64,000 nt of DNA from Capillimicrobium parvum (GTDB taxonomy: Bacteria; Actinomycetota; Thermoleophilia; Solirubrobacterales; Solirubrobacteraceae). The first letter of the stretch is position 1. Every line of letters starts with the position of its first letter. This document shows positions 1 to 7,970 of this stretch, one piece after another. The notes below the pieces were generated by a model. It was not told the DNA's origin, searched no databases, and saw only the letters and a list, made by a program, of their open reading frames with translations. The translations under genes and the position numbers were made by a program. The stretch lies in assembly GCF_021172045.1 (NCBI RefSeq), contig NZ_CP087164.1, forward strand, positions 3,038,001-3,102,000, given 5' to 3'.

Positions 1-2605
1 CCCCCGCCCGCCAGTCGGCGACCTCCCCGCGCGGCTGGGTGATCTCGCCGGGCGAGTCGTGCAGCACCGGCGTGGCGACGATGTCGCGCCGCACGCCCAG
101 GTGCTCGGCGGCGAGCTTCGAGAACGCCCGCGCGATCGTGCCGAACGTGTCCCAGTCCGTCCGCGCCTCCCACGGTGGCGGGATCGCGGGGTTGAACGAG
201 TGCACGAACGGGTGCATGTCGGTCATCGACAGGTCGTGCTTCTCGTACCAGGTCGCCGCCGGCAGCACGACGTCGGAGTACAGGCCCGTCGTGGTCATCC
301 GGAAGTCGACGTTGACGAGCAGGTCGAGCTTGCCGCGGGGAATGTCGTCGCGCCAGTTGACCGTGGACGGGCGCTCGCCCTCAGGCAGAGGGTCGGCCAG
401 CGGCCCGTCGTGCGTCGCGCCGACGAGGTGGCTCAGGAAGTACTCCTGCCCCTTGCCCGACGAGCCGAGCAGGTTCGAGCGCCAGACGAAGAACACGCGC
501 GGCCAGTTCTGCGGCGCGCTCGGGTCGTCGACCGCGAAGCCCAGGCGCCCCGCCTTGAGCTCGGAGACGACATGCTCGGCCGCGTCCACCCCGGCCGCCT
601 GCGCCTCGTCGGCCACCTCGAGCGGATTGCGGTCGAAGGTCGGCAGGCCCGGCATCCACCCCATGCGCACCGCCTTGGCGTGGGCGTCCATCGCGGTCAT
701 CCCGGCGAACAGCCCCTCGCCCAGCGGGGTGGCGAAGTGGCCGGGCCTGAGCCGGTCGTAGCGCCACTGCTCGGTGTGCGTGTAGAACCACGACGTGCCC
801 TGCGCCTGGCGCGGGGGGCGCCGCCAGTCCAGCGCGAAGGCGAGCGTCTGCCAGCCGGCGAACGTGCGGATCTTCTCCTGACCGACGTAGTGCGCCCAGC
901 CGCCGCCGTTGATGCCGACGCAACCGCCGAGCAGCAGCAGCGCGATGAACGCGCGGTACGTCTCGTCGGAGTGAAACCAGTGATTGGTCCCCGCCCCCAT
1001 GCAGATCATCGAGCGCCCGCCGCTGACCTCGGCATTGCGGGCGAACTCCCGCGCGACCTTCACCGCGAGCCGGCGGTCGACCGACGTGATCGCCTCCTGC
1101 CAGGCCGGCGTGTACGGCACGCTCGCGTCGTCGTAGCTCTCGGGCCACTCGCCCGGAAGCCCGTCGCGGGCCACGCCGTACGTCGCGAGCATGAGGTCGA
1201 GGACCGTGGTGACAAGCCGGTCGCCGACGCGGATCGCGGGCACCCCGCGGCGCATGACGCCGCCGCCGGGGCCGTCGCCGACGTCGAAGCGCGGCAGCGC
1301 CACCTCGACGGCCTCCTCGTGGCGGCCATGGAGGGTGAGCGCGGGGTCGAGGTCGCCGAGGCCCAGGTTCCAGCGGCCCTTGCCCTCCTCGCCATAACGA
1401 AAGCCCACCGACCCGTTGGGCACGGCGGGCTGCCCCGTCGCGGCGTCGAAGAGGACGGGTTTCCAGTCCGCGTTCTCGCTGTCCTGGCCGAGGTCGGCGG
1501 CGGTCAGGAAGCGGCCGGGGACGTGGGCGCCGTCGGCGCCGGCATCCAGCGAGACGAGCAGCGGGAGGTCGGTGAAGCGCTTGCCGTAGTCCTCGAAGCG
1601 CGGCACGCGGCGGTCGACCCAGAACTCCTTGAGCATGACGTGGCCCATGGCCATCGCCAGGGCGCCGTCGGTGCCGGGCTGCGCGGGCAGCCAGTCGTCG
1701 GCGAACTTCACGTGGTCGGAGTAGTCGGGCGAGACGACGACCACCTTCTGGCCGCGGTAGCGGGCCTCGGTCATGAAGTGCGCGTCGGGCGTGCGGGTGA
1801 TCGGCAGGTTCGTCCCCCACACGATCAGGTAGCTCGAGTCCCACCAGTCGGCGGACTCGGGCACGTCGGTCTGGTCGCCGAAGACCTGCGGCGACGCGGG
1901 CGGCAGGTCCGCGTACCAGTCGTAGAACGTCGTCGTGTGGCCGCCGATGAGCGACAGGAAGCGCGTGCCGGCGGCGAACGACACCGGCGACATGGCGGGG
2001 ATCGGCGTGAAGCCGCCGACGCGGTCGGGGCCGTGCGCCTTGATCGTGTGCACGGTCGCGGCGGCGATGAGCTCCGACACCTCGTCCCAGTCCGCGCGGA
2101 CGAACCCGCCGCGCCCGCGCTCGGAGCGGTACGTGCCGTCGGCCGCCACCTCGGCGAACGCGGCGACCGGGTCGGAGGCGCGGGCCAGCGCGGCACGCCA
2201 GCGCTCGAGCAGGCTGCCGCGGATGTACGGGTAGCGCAGCCGGACCGGCGAGTACGTGTACCAGGAGAACGACGCGCCGCGCGGGCAGCCGCGCGGCTCG
2301 TGGTTCGGGCGGTCGGCGTCGGTGCGCGGGTAGTCGACCGCCTGGCTCTCCCACGTGATGAGGCCGTCCTTGACGTAGACGTTCCACGAGCAGGAGCCGG
2401 TGCAGTTGACGCCGTGCGTCGAGCGCACGACCTTGTCGTGGCGCCAGCGGTCGCGGTAGGCGTGCTCCCAGTCGCGACCGCGGCCGATGAGCAGCGACCA
2501 GCCCTCCTCGTTGGCCTCGCCTCGCCGGAAGAACTCGTGGGCCGCGACGGCGGCGGTCTGTCCTGACACGCTCGACACCCTCCCCCTGCTTGCCTGCTTC
2601 GACAT
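1..2605 (-). CDS. narG: Respiratory nitrate reductase alpha subunit, N-terminal part (partial)
   Basis: This is the catalytic molybdopterin (bis-MGD) subunit that reduces nitrate with electrons delivered through the beta and gamma subunits. The frame is open from ATG 2605 to the left edge, 868 codons of roughly 1,230-1,250 usual for the family. The N-terminal Fe-S cluster signature of NarG is visible: His64, Cys68 and Cys72 within HGVNCTGSCSW, and Cys107 within PRGCPRGA. The reading also contains IWSxG-type and TTFYDWYADLP-like stretches typical of NarG. A purine-rich ribosome site (AGGGGAG) lies 7 bases before the ATG. The C-terminus, and presumably narH, narJ and narI, lie beyond the window. 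The gene follows an ECF sigma/anti-sigma pair on the same strand after 60 bases that contain a strong hairpin. Confidence 0.95.
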   Translation of the reverse strand, partial: MSKQASRGRVSSVSGQTAAVAAHEFFRRGEANEEGWSLLIGRGRDWEHAYRDRWRHDKVVRSTHGVNCTGSCSWNVYVKDGLITWESQAVDYPRTDADRPNHEPRGCPRGASFSWYTYSPVRLRYPYIRGSLLERWRAALARASDPVAAFAEVAADGTYRSERGRGGFVRADWDEVSELIAAATVHTIKAHGPDRVGGFTPIPAMSPVSFAAGTRFLSLIGGHTTTFYDWYADLPPASPQVFGDQTDVPESADWWDSSYLIVWGTNLPITRTPDAHFMTEARYRGQKVVVVSPDYSDHVKFADDWLPAQPGTDGALAMAMGHVMLKEFWVDRRVPRFEDYGKRFTDLPLLVSLDAGADGAHVPGRFLTAADLGQDSENADWKPVLFDAATGQPAVPNGSVGFRYGEEGKGRWNLGLGDLDPALTLHGRHEEAVEVALPRFDVGDGPGGGVMRRGVPAIRVGDRLVTTVLDLMLATYGVARDGLPGEWPESYDDASVPYTPAWQEAITSVDRRLAVKVAREFARNAEVSGGRSMICMGAGTNHWFHSDETYRAFIALLLLGGCVGINGGGWAHYVGQEKIRTFAGWQTLAFALDWRRPPRQAQGTSWFYTHTEQWRYDRLRPGHFATPLGEGLFAGMTAMDAHAKAVRMGWMPGLPTFDRNPLEVADEAQAAGVDAAEHVVSELKAGRLGFAVDDPSAPQNWPRVFFVWRSNLLGSSGKGQEYFLSHLVGATHDGPLADPLPEGERPSTVNWRDDIPRGKLDLLVNVDFRMTTTGLYSDVVLPAATWYEKHDLSMTDMHPFVHSFNPAIPPPWEARTDWDTFGTIARAFSKLAAEHLGVRRDIVATPVLHDSPGEITQPRGEVADWRAG

Positions 2606-2621
2606 CCGGGGCTCCCCTGAA

Positions 2622-2648
2622 CGCCGGTGCGGTGAACCCGCACCGGCG
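2622..2648 (-). terminator. Perfect 11-bp-arm hairpin between the anti-sigma gene and narG
   Basis: Arms at 2622-2632 and 2638-2648 are exact reverse complements around a 5-base loop. The hairpin lies in the 60 bases separating the anti-sigma stop from the narG start. It could end the sigma operon, or act as a 5' leader structure of narG. No T-run follows on the transcribed strand, which is common in GC-rich actinobacteria, so the terminator reading is not certain. Confidence 0.55.
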
Positions 2649-2665
2649 GGACGCTACCGGGGCCG

Positions 2666-2902
2666 TCAGCGGGAGGACTGCTCGACGAGCGCGCGGAGGC
2701 TGTCGTGCTCCTCGGCGCAGGCCGGGCAGCCGTCCAGGTGCGCCCGCATGCCGGGCACCTGGACGTCGGCGTCGCCGCCCGCGACCTCGAGGTCGACGTA
2801 GCGGTCCAGCAGGTCGAAGCAGTCGTCGCAGCCGATCTCGGGGCCGGCCGGGCCGAGCAGCGCGTTCAGCTGGTTGCGGTTGCGGTCGCGGTCGGCGGTC
2901 AC
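2666..2902 (-). CDS. Zinc-finger anti-sigma factor (ZAS-type), 78 aa
   Basis: A short, acidic protein that probably binds and inhibits the ECF sigma factor encoded just upstream. It has a GCDDC motif near residue 25 and an AHLDGCPAC motif near residue 55, giving the H-x3-C-x2-C arrangement of zinc-containing anti-sigma (ZAS) domains. There is no membrane segment, so it would be a soluble, possibly redox-sensing, anti-sigma factor. The GTG start at 2902 overlaps the sigma stop by four bases (GTGA), implying translational coupling and near-equal production. The next gene downstream is narG. The specific signal is unknown. Confidence 0.8.
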   Translation of the reverse strand: MTADRDRNRNQLNALLGPAGPEIGCDDCFDLLDRYVDLEVAGGDADVQVPGMRAHLDGCPACAEEHDSLRALVEQSSR

Positions 2903-3579
2903 GGCGCGCTCCGGTCGAGGGCCTGGTCGATGGGGTGACCGTCGGCGGCGAGCCGCGTGCGCAGCTTGGCGCGGGCGTCGTGCAGCGTCTTGTAGAGCGC
3001 GCCGCGCGTCGTCGACAGCCGCTCGGCGAGGACGTCGATCGGCACGCCGTTGAGGGTCAGGGCGACGAGGACGGCGCGCTGGTGCGGGGTGAGCGTCTCG
3101 GCGATCGCCCGCCCGACGGCGCCGAGCAGGTCGGCCATCTCGGCGTCGGCGCCTGGCGAGGCGCGGCGGTCCGACAACCGCCGCCAGGCGTCGTCCTCCA
3201 GAGGGATCTCGCGTCCGTCCCATGCGCGGCGGCGCGCCTTCACGGACGCCTCGAGCATGGCGAACTTGTACGCCCACGTCGTGAAGCGGCTGTCGCCGCG
3301 GAAGGTGGACAGCTTGGCGAGCACGGCGACGAGGGCGTCGTCGGCCGCCTGGGTGGCGAGGTCGTCGATCTCGTCGAAGGTGGGCGCGCCGGTGGCCCGG
3401 CGCCGGCGGGCGAGCTCGAAGCGGGCCCCGCGCAGCAGGAGCTCGTGCAGCCGCGCGACCGCGTCGTCGCGGCCCGGGCCCGCCGCGGTCAGCGCGTCGA
3501 GCCACGCCGCCGTGTCGGCGTCCGGGCGGGCGGCGCCGGGGCGCGAGGCGGCGGGGGGCGGTGCGGTCACGTCGGCCAT
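2899..3579 (-). CDS. ECF-type RNA polymerase sigma factor, 226 aa
   Basis: Sigma-70 family protein with region 2 around residues 60-125 (FRGDSRFTTWAYKFAM is the region 2.4-like helix) and region 4 at about 140-205 (TPHQRAVLVAL, then a helix-turn-helix ending STTRGALYKTLHDARAKLR). It lacks regions 1 and 3, as ECF sigmas do. The N-terminal 30 residues are Ala/Pro-rich and unstructured. It overlaps the upstream 72-aa gene by 13 bases and the downstream anti-sigma gene by four, so the three genes form one operon. Because narG follows on the same strand, control of nitrate respiration by this sigma factor is plausible but not shown. Confidence 0.9.
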   Translation of the reverse strand: MADVTAPPPAASRPGAARPDADTAAWLDALTAAGPGRDDAVARLHELLLRGARFELARRRRATGAPTFDEIDDLATQAADDALVAVLAKLSTFRGDSRFTTWAYKFAMLEASVKARRRAWDGREIPLEDDAWRRLSDRRASPGADAEMADLLGAVGRAIAETLTPHQRAVLVALTLNGVPIDVLAERLSTTRGALYKTLHDARAKLRTRLAADGHPIDQALDRSAP

Positions 3580-3785
3580 GGGTCCGGCGCGTCGAGCGGG
3601 GCGAGGATGCGGACGGCGAGGGTGGGCGGGCAGCCGCGATCGACGAGCGCGAGCAGCGCGTGCAGGTCCATGTCGAGGTCGCGGGCCAGCCGCGCCGCCA
3701 GCGGCGCCGGGAACCCGGCCGCGTCCAGCTGCGCCAGGCGCCAGGCGGCGAGTGCGGCGGGGTCGGCGGTGCTCCGGCGGGTCAT
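3567..3785 (-). CDS. Small hypothetical protein, 72 aa, first gene of the ECF operon
   Basis: I do not recognise a named family. The product is helical and has no signal peptide or membrane segment. It ends with a GCPPTLAVRILAPLD motif that looks conserved in character (one Cys, two Pro). The ATG at 3785 begins the operon, and the stop overlaps the sigma start by 13 bases. Translational coupling to a sigma/anti-sigma pair suggests a role in the same signalling unit, but this is inference from position alone. Confidence 0.6.
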   Translation of the reverse strand: MTRRSTADPAALAAWRLAQLDAAGFPAPLAARLARDLDMDLHALLALVDRGCPPTLAVRILAPLDAPDPWPT

Positions 3786-3854
3786 GTGGACGTTGGCGAC
3801 GCGACGACGTCCGTTCTTACCCCGACCACCGTCGGCACGCGTACGCTCGTCGGC

Positions 3855-4250
3855 TCAGCTCGGCCAGCCGGCGTCGACGAGCTCGCCGCGATCGCCCTCG
3901 GTGTGCGTGCCGAACGCGAGGAACTCGAGCCCCGCCTCGCCCGCCTCGAACGAGCGGGCGCTGCCCGCCGGCACCCGCAGCGCGCTCCAGGGTCGCAGCG
4001 CGACCACCTCGCCCTCGATCACCGCGCGGCCGTCGCCCGCGACGACGACGTAGACCTCCTCGTCGCCGGAGTGGCGGTGGGCGAACGGGGCGCGCGCGCC
4101 GGGCTTGACGCGCTGCAGGCTCAGGCCGATGCGCTCGCAGCCCAGGGCGTCGCGCGCGAAGCGCGCCTCGAGCGTGTCCGAGAAGCCGCCGGCGACCGCG
4201 TCGTCGTCGAGCTCGCGCAGCTGGATGAGGTCGTACGTGTGCTGGGTCAT
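3855..4250 (-). CDS. Cupin-domain protein, 131 aa
   Basis: Single-domain beta-barrel cupin. The first cupin motif is visible as G(X)5HxH(X)nE: HRHSGDEEVYVVVAG near residues 66-80. The second motif near residue 105 (VPAGSARSFEAGEAG) lacks the usual metal-binding His, so metal binding may be partial or absent. Such proteins bind small molecules or act as isomerases or dioxygenases; the substrate cannot be told. I prefer the ATG at 4250 to an in-frame GTG six codons upstream at 4268. It stands alone, with 69 bases to the operon on its left. Confidence 0.8.
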   Translation of the reverse strand: MTQHTYDLIQLRELDDDAVAGGFSDTLEARFARDALGCERIGLSLQRVKPGARAPFAHRHSGDEEVYVVVAGDGRAVIEGEVVALRPWSALRVPAGSARSFEAGEAGLEFLAFGTHTEGDRGELVDAGWPS

Positions 4251-4552
4251 GCGGGAATGGTTGCGCACCCGCGGCGCGCGGGCTTGGAAAAATGCGACGG
4301 ATGTCCGACGGCCCGCTGATCACGCCGCGCTCGGCGGTGCGCATCGCCCGGCGGGTTCTCCGGGTTCGCCCCCGGCCCGGTCGCGGCGCTCACCGACCGC
4401 GTCCTGGTGCCGCGGGAGGTCTTCGGTGCCGATGGCGCAGCTCGAGGCCGTCGGCGGTCGCCGCAGGGTGAGGTAAGGCCGCGGCGGCGGACGACGCCCA
4501 TCCGGTGAACCATCGCTCGGGCCGTCGAGCGGACCTGCCGAGAGGAGCCACC
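4251..4552. other. Intergenic region between divergent cupin and DoxX-like genes
   Basis: About 300 bases that should carry both divergent promoters. A 57-codon plus-strand reading from ATG 4301 exists, but its composition (Arg/Pro/Gly-rich) changes to a more protein-like one when the frame is shifted, so it is either chance or a decayed fragment. A ribosome site GAGAGGAG near 4540-4547 belongs to the gene at 4553. No other structure was recognised. Confidence 0.4.
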
Positions 4553-5017
4553 ATGGCCACCACGACCCTGCCGCGCAAGCGCGGCGCCTCCCCAGTCGCG
4601 CGCCCCGCCGAGACGGCCGCCGACTGGCGCGACCCGCGCTACCAGGCCTTCGCGCTGCTGCGGATCGCCTTCACGGTCGCGCCGATCGCCTTCGGGCTCG
4701 ACAAGTTCTTCAACGTCCTCGTCGACTGGCCGCAGTACTTCGCACCGTGGATCAACGACATCGTCCCGGGCAGCGGGCAGGACGCGATGTACGCGGTCGG
4801 CGTCATCGAGATCGTCGCGGGCATCGCCGTCGCGCTGAAGCCGCGCTACGCCGCATACGTCGTCGTCGCCTGGCTGGCCGGCATCATCGTCAACCTCCTG
4901 ACGTACTCGGGCTACTACGACGTCGCCCTGCGCGACTTCGGCCTCATGCTCGGCGCGCTGACGCTGGCCCGCCTCGCCTCCGTCTACGACCCGCCGCTGC
5001 GCCTGCGCCGCCGCTGA
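4553..5017 (+). CDS. DoxX-like small integral membrane protein, 154 aa
   Basis: Four hydrophobic segments follow a charged N-terminal stretch: approximately residues 28-48, 78-98, 100-118 and 125-145. The first begins ALLRIAFTVAPIAFGLDKFF, with the Arg and Gly-x-x-K/R positions typical of DoxX/DoxD-like proteins. Members are linked to redox or thiosulfate-quinone chemistry, but many have no known role. The ATG at 4553 is chosen because GAGAGGAG sits at ideal distance. It is followed 58 bases later by the CASTOR-like gene on the same strand. Confidence 0.75.
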   Translation: MATTTLPRKRGASPVARPAETAADWRDPRYQAFALLRIAFTVAPIAFGLDKFFNVLVDWPQYFAPWINDIVPGSGQDAMYAVGVIEIVAGIAVALKPRYAAYVVVAWLAGIIVNLLTYSGYYDVALRDFGLMLGALTLARLASVYDPPLRLRRR

Positions 5018-5075
5018 ACGGCGCCCCCGCGCCGCGGGGTGGCGGCAGGGGCCACGCTTCTGGTTGGCTATCGCC

Positions 5076-6974
5076 ATGTCAGAAGCGCCGTCGCCGGCCA
5101 CGGAGGAGCGGGCGCGCCGGCCTCACTGGCGCGCCCGGCTGCGTCTCGGGCTCGCCGAAGCGGCACGCACCACGCCCGGCCGGCTCGGACTGCTGGGCGG
5201 GATGGTCGTCGCCGTATGGCTCGTCACGGCGGCGGTCGCGGCGCTCGCCGACGTGGAGTCGAGCTACGGCATGGCTCTCTGGAGCGGGCTGCGCCACCTG
5301 TTCGACCCGGGATCGCTCGGCGATGACAAGACGACGCCCCAGCGCATCGTTGGCGTCCTGCAGGTGTTCACCGGCCTGATCTTCCTGGCCGGCGTCGCGT
5401 TCACGGTCCTGGCCGAGACCGTCGACCAGGGTCTGCGCAAGCTGAGCGAGAGCGAGCCGCCCGTGACCGTGACCGGGCACCTGCTGGTCATCGGCGCGGG
5501 CGACGTGCGGGCGGCGCTGCTGACGAGGCTGGACGGCGACCGGGGCGATCCGCCGATCGAGACGGTCGTCGTGCTCGCGCCGTCCGCGGCCGACGCCGTG
5601 CCCCACGCCAAGCGCCCCTACCACCTCGTCACGCGAACGGGCGACGGGCGCGACGCGGCCGCGCTCGCGGACGCCGGGGCGACCGCCGCCCGGGCGATCG
5701 TCGTCCTCACCGGCGAGTCCTCCGACACCGAGGTGGCCGACCTGACGGCGCTCGAGTGCGTCGGCGCGCTGGTCGAGTGCCTGGACGGGACCGGCGACGG
5801 CTCCCCGCTCGTCGCCGTCCACATCGAGCACGCGCGCAACGTCGACGCCGTCTGGCCCCTGCTGCCCGAGGCCTTCGACGCGGTGCCCGGCGACCGCAAC
5901 GTCGGGGCGATCCTCGCGCTCGGCGTCACGCTTCCCGACTACCCGAGCCTGCTGGGCTCCGCGACCGGCAGCGAGGGGTCCGAGCCGTTCGTCGTCCCCG
6001 CCGGCGACCTGGCCGGCGCGGCGTTCGCCGAGGCGCTCGGCCGCTGCGCGGGCGGCCTGCCGCTCGGGCTGCTACGCGACGGCCGCGCCCGGTACGCCCC
6101 TGAGCCGGACGAGCGGATCACGGCGACCGACTCCCTCATCGTGCTCGCGCCCGACCGCGCGGCGGCGCAGGCGCGCCGCGCGGCGCCGGAGATCCGGGCC
6201 GCCCCCGGCTCGTTGCACGTCGAGGCCGATCCCCGGCGCCTCGGCCGCGTCCTCGTGCTCGGCTGGAGCGAGGCCGGCGACGACCTGCTCGCCGTGCTCG
6301 GGGGCGGCCCCGCCGACCTGACCGTGGTCGCCCAGCTCGACGCCGCCCCCGCCGGCCTGGCGCCCGACCGCCTGCGCGCCGGCGACCCGGGTGACCCCGC
6401 CGCGATCGGGTCGGCGCTCACCGCGGTCGACCCGGAGATCGTCATCATCCTCGCCGGCGCCAACGGGGGCACCGACCCGGCCGGAACCCATGCCCGCGCC
6501 GCCCTCGCCGCGTTGAAGGTGGTCACGATGACGGACCGGCCCGACCTGACGATCGCGGTCGAGCAGCACCTCAGCGGGCAGGCGCAGCGCCTGCGCCGCG
6601 CCGATCCCCGCATCCGCGTGATCAGCCGCGCCGAACTGGTCGCCTACACGCTGCTGCTGTCGGCCACCGACCGGCCCGCGCTGGTCGCGCGCGAGGCGTT
6701 CGGGATGGACTCCGCGCTGACCCTGGACGCGGTCCACGTCACGGGATCCGAGGCGCTGCCCTTCCCCGCCGTCTACACCGCGCTGCTCGCCCAGGGCTGC
6801 GTGCCGCTGACGATGTCGCGCGACGGCGACGAGGTCGACCTGCTCAGCGCCGGCGCATCGACCGTGCGCCCGGGCGACGGCCTGCTCGTCCTGCGCCGCG
6901 CCGGGCCCAACGGGGCGGACGCCGCCGCAGCGACCGCGCTGCAGGGCTCGGCGAGTCCGCCCGCAGTCGCGTAG
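5076..6974 (+). CDS. CASTOR/POLLUX-related ion-channel-like protein, 632 aa
   Basis: Two N-terminal hydrophobic segments (about residues 40-65 and 92-118) enclose a short extracytoplasmic loop. They are followed by a long cytoplasmic part with two Rossmann-like RCK/TrkA-N units: LLVIGAGDVRAALL near residue 138 and RVLVLGWSEAGDDLL near 390. This layout matches bacterial relatives of the plant nuclear channels CASTOR/POLLUX (DMI1), which gate cations through RCK domains. A canonical K+ selectivity filter (TVGYG) is not visible, so ion specificity is open. A start at ATG 5076 is preferred to the in-frame TTG 5064; neither has a strong ribosome site. Confidence 0.75.
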   Translation: MSEAPSPATEERARRPHWRARLRLGLAEAARTTPGRLGLLGGMVVAVWLVTAAVAALADVESSYGMALWSGLRHLFDPGSLGDDKTTPQRIVGVLQVFTGLIFLAGVAFTVLAETVDQGLRKLSESEPPVTVTGHLLVIGAGDVRAALLTRLDGDRGDPPIETVVVLAPSAADAVPHAKRPYHLVTRTGDGRDAAALADAGATAARAIVVLTGESSDTEVADLTALECVGALVECLDGTGDGSPLVAVHIEHARNVDAVWPLLPEAFDAVPGDRNVGAILALGVTLPDYPSLLGSATGSEGSEPFVVPAGDLAGAAFAEALGRCAGGLPLGLLRDGRARYAPEPDERITATDSLIVLAPDRAAAQARRAAPEIRAAPGSLHVEADPRRLGRVLVLGWSEAGDDLLAVLGGGPADLTVVAQLDAAPAGLAPDRLRAGDPGDPAAIGSALTAVDPEIVIILAGANGGTDPAGTHARAALAALKVVTMTDRPDLTIAVEQHLSGQAQRLRRADPRIRVISRAELVAYTLLLSATDRPALVAREAFGMDSALTLDAVHVTGSEALPFPAVYTALLAQGCVPLTMSRDGDEVDLLSAGASTVRPGDGLLVLRRAGPNGADAAAATALQGSASPPAVA

Positions 6975-7006
6975 CCCGCCCGCGGTCGCGTCGCTCGCCC
7001 GCGCGG

Positions 7007-7390
7007 TCAGGAGGCCCGGGCCGCCGCGCCGGCGGCGCCGAGCCGCTCGCGCAGGGATCCGGCCATCGCCTCACCGGCGGACAGGATGTCGACGAGCCCG
7101 GCGAACTGCCGCTCGGCCGCGACCGCCGAGGGCCACGCGTCGCCGGGCGCCCATGGGCCGTCCTCGAGCTGGCGGACCGCGTCCTCGCCCAGGTCCGCGA
7201 CGGCGGCCGCCAGGGCATCGAGCGTCGCCTCGAGGCAGCCGAGCGTCGCGGCGAGCGCCGGCGCGATCCCGTCCACGGGCGCCGCCGCCCTCAGGCCCTG
7301 CGCGGCGGCGAGCAGGTCGCACGCGTGGTCGAACAGGACGTGCGCCGGGTCGCGCACCCGTGCCGGCGGATCGTGCTGTCGAAGCGGCAT
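7007..7390 (-). CDS. Hypothetical helical protein, 127 aa
   Basis: No family recognised. The product is almost entirely alpha-helical, Ala/Leu-rich, with a DHACDLLAAAQGLRAAA segment near residue 20 that resembles a four-helix-bundle start, and a C-terminal Ser/Ala tail. There is no signal peptide. The ATG at 7390 is preferred to an in-frame upstream codon because the extra residues are Arg/Pro-rich and look untranslated. It lies 57 bases downstream of the CopD-like membrane gene on the same strand and could be co-transcribed with it. Confidence 0.5.
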   Translation of the reverse strand: MPLRQHDPPARVRDPAHVLFDHACDLLAAAQGLRAAAPVDGIAPALAATLGCLEATLDALAAAVADLGEDAVRQLEDGPWAPGDAWPSAVAAERQFAGLVDILSAGEAMAGSLRERLGAAGAAARAS

Positions 7391-7447
7391 ACGGCCATCG
7401 TGCGCCCCGCGAGCCGGCGGCGCCATGGGGGTTGATATGCAGCCTGG

Positions 7448-7828
7448 TCAGTGCGCGATGCTGAGGCCGAGCCAGACGATCACGAGCGAGACCACGAAGA
7501 CCGCCCCCTCGAGCCAGTGCTGCTGTGGACGGCGCAGGTGCCACAGGACCAGCACGCCGGCGAGGGCCACGAGCGCGAGCTTGACGTGCAGCGTGCCGTC
7601 GCCCCAGCGGTGGAAGTGCCCGGCCATCGCGGCGCCGGTGACGAGCAGCACGAGGAGCGCGACGAGCGAGCCCCAGCCGAACCGGCGGGCGATCGCACGC
7701 AGCCGGACCCGGTCTTCCTCGCCGCCGCGCAGCGACGGGACGACCGCGGCGACGAGGAACAGCTGGCCGCCGACGAAGAACGCCATCGCGAGGAGGTGCA
7801 GCCAGCGGACGATCTCCCAGGTGGTCAT
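7448..7828 (-). CDS. CopD/DUF2269-like integral membrane protein, 126 aa
   Basis: Four predicted membrane helices (roughly residues 8-28, 50-72, 80-100, 105-124). The opening WEIVRWLHLLAMAFFVGGQ has the His and Gly-Gly placement seen in CopD-like and DUF2269 membrane proteins, and a second His pair follows in MAGHFHRWG. Members are linked to copper tolerance or haem-type redox chemistry, but the assignment here is by pattern only. Start ATG 7828. The gene on the other side (7971, plus) is transcribed away from it. Confidence 0.65.
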   Translation of the reverse strand: MTTWEIVRWLHLLAMAFFVGGQLFLVAAVVPSLRGGEEDRVRLRAIARRFGWGSLVALLVLLVTGAAMAGHFHRWGDGTLHVKLALVALAGVLVLWHLRRPQQHWLEGAVFVVSLVIVWLGLSIAH

Positions 7829-7970
7829 CGCACCAGGGTCTAGCAGTTCGGCGGTGCGGGCGGCCTCGTGACCGATCGCACACGTCCTATGTCACCGCCT
7901 TGACAGACGCCGCGCCCGCCGCGGCGCAGCATGCGAGCCGTCCCCTCTCACTCCTCCAAGGACGGCTCCC

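Noticed and set aside
59-2566. Long open frame on the plus strand opposite narG (and many similar ones across the window)
   Set aside because: Antisense frames are commonly open at this GC content; composition is Arg/Gly/Val-rich with no family motif, while the opposite strand encodes a clear protein.
4301-4471. Small gene in the cupin/DoxX gap
   Set aside because: No ribosome site, Arg/Pro-rich product and no recognised family; composition is like random high-GC sequence.
7900-7928. Sigma-70 promoter with TTGACA before the secreted glycosidase
   Set aside because: No acceptable -10 hexamer at 16-19 bp spacing; the same holds for TTGACA at 49195.
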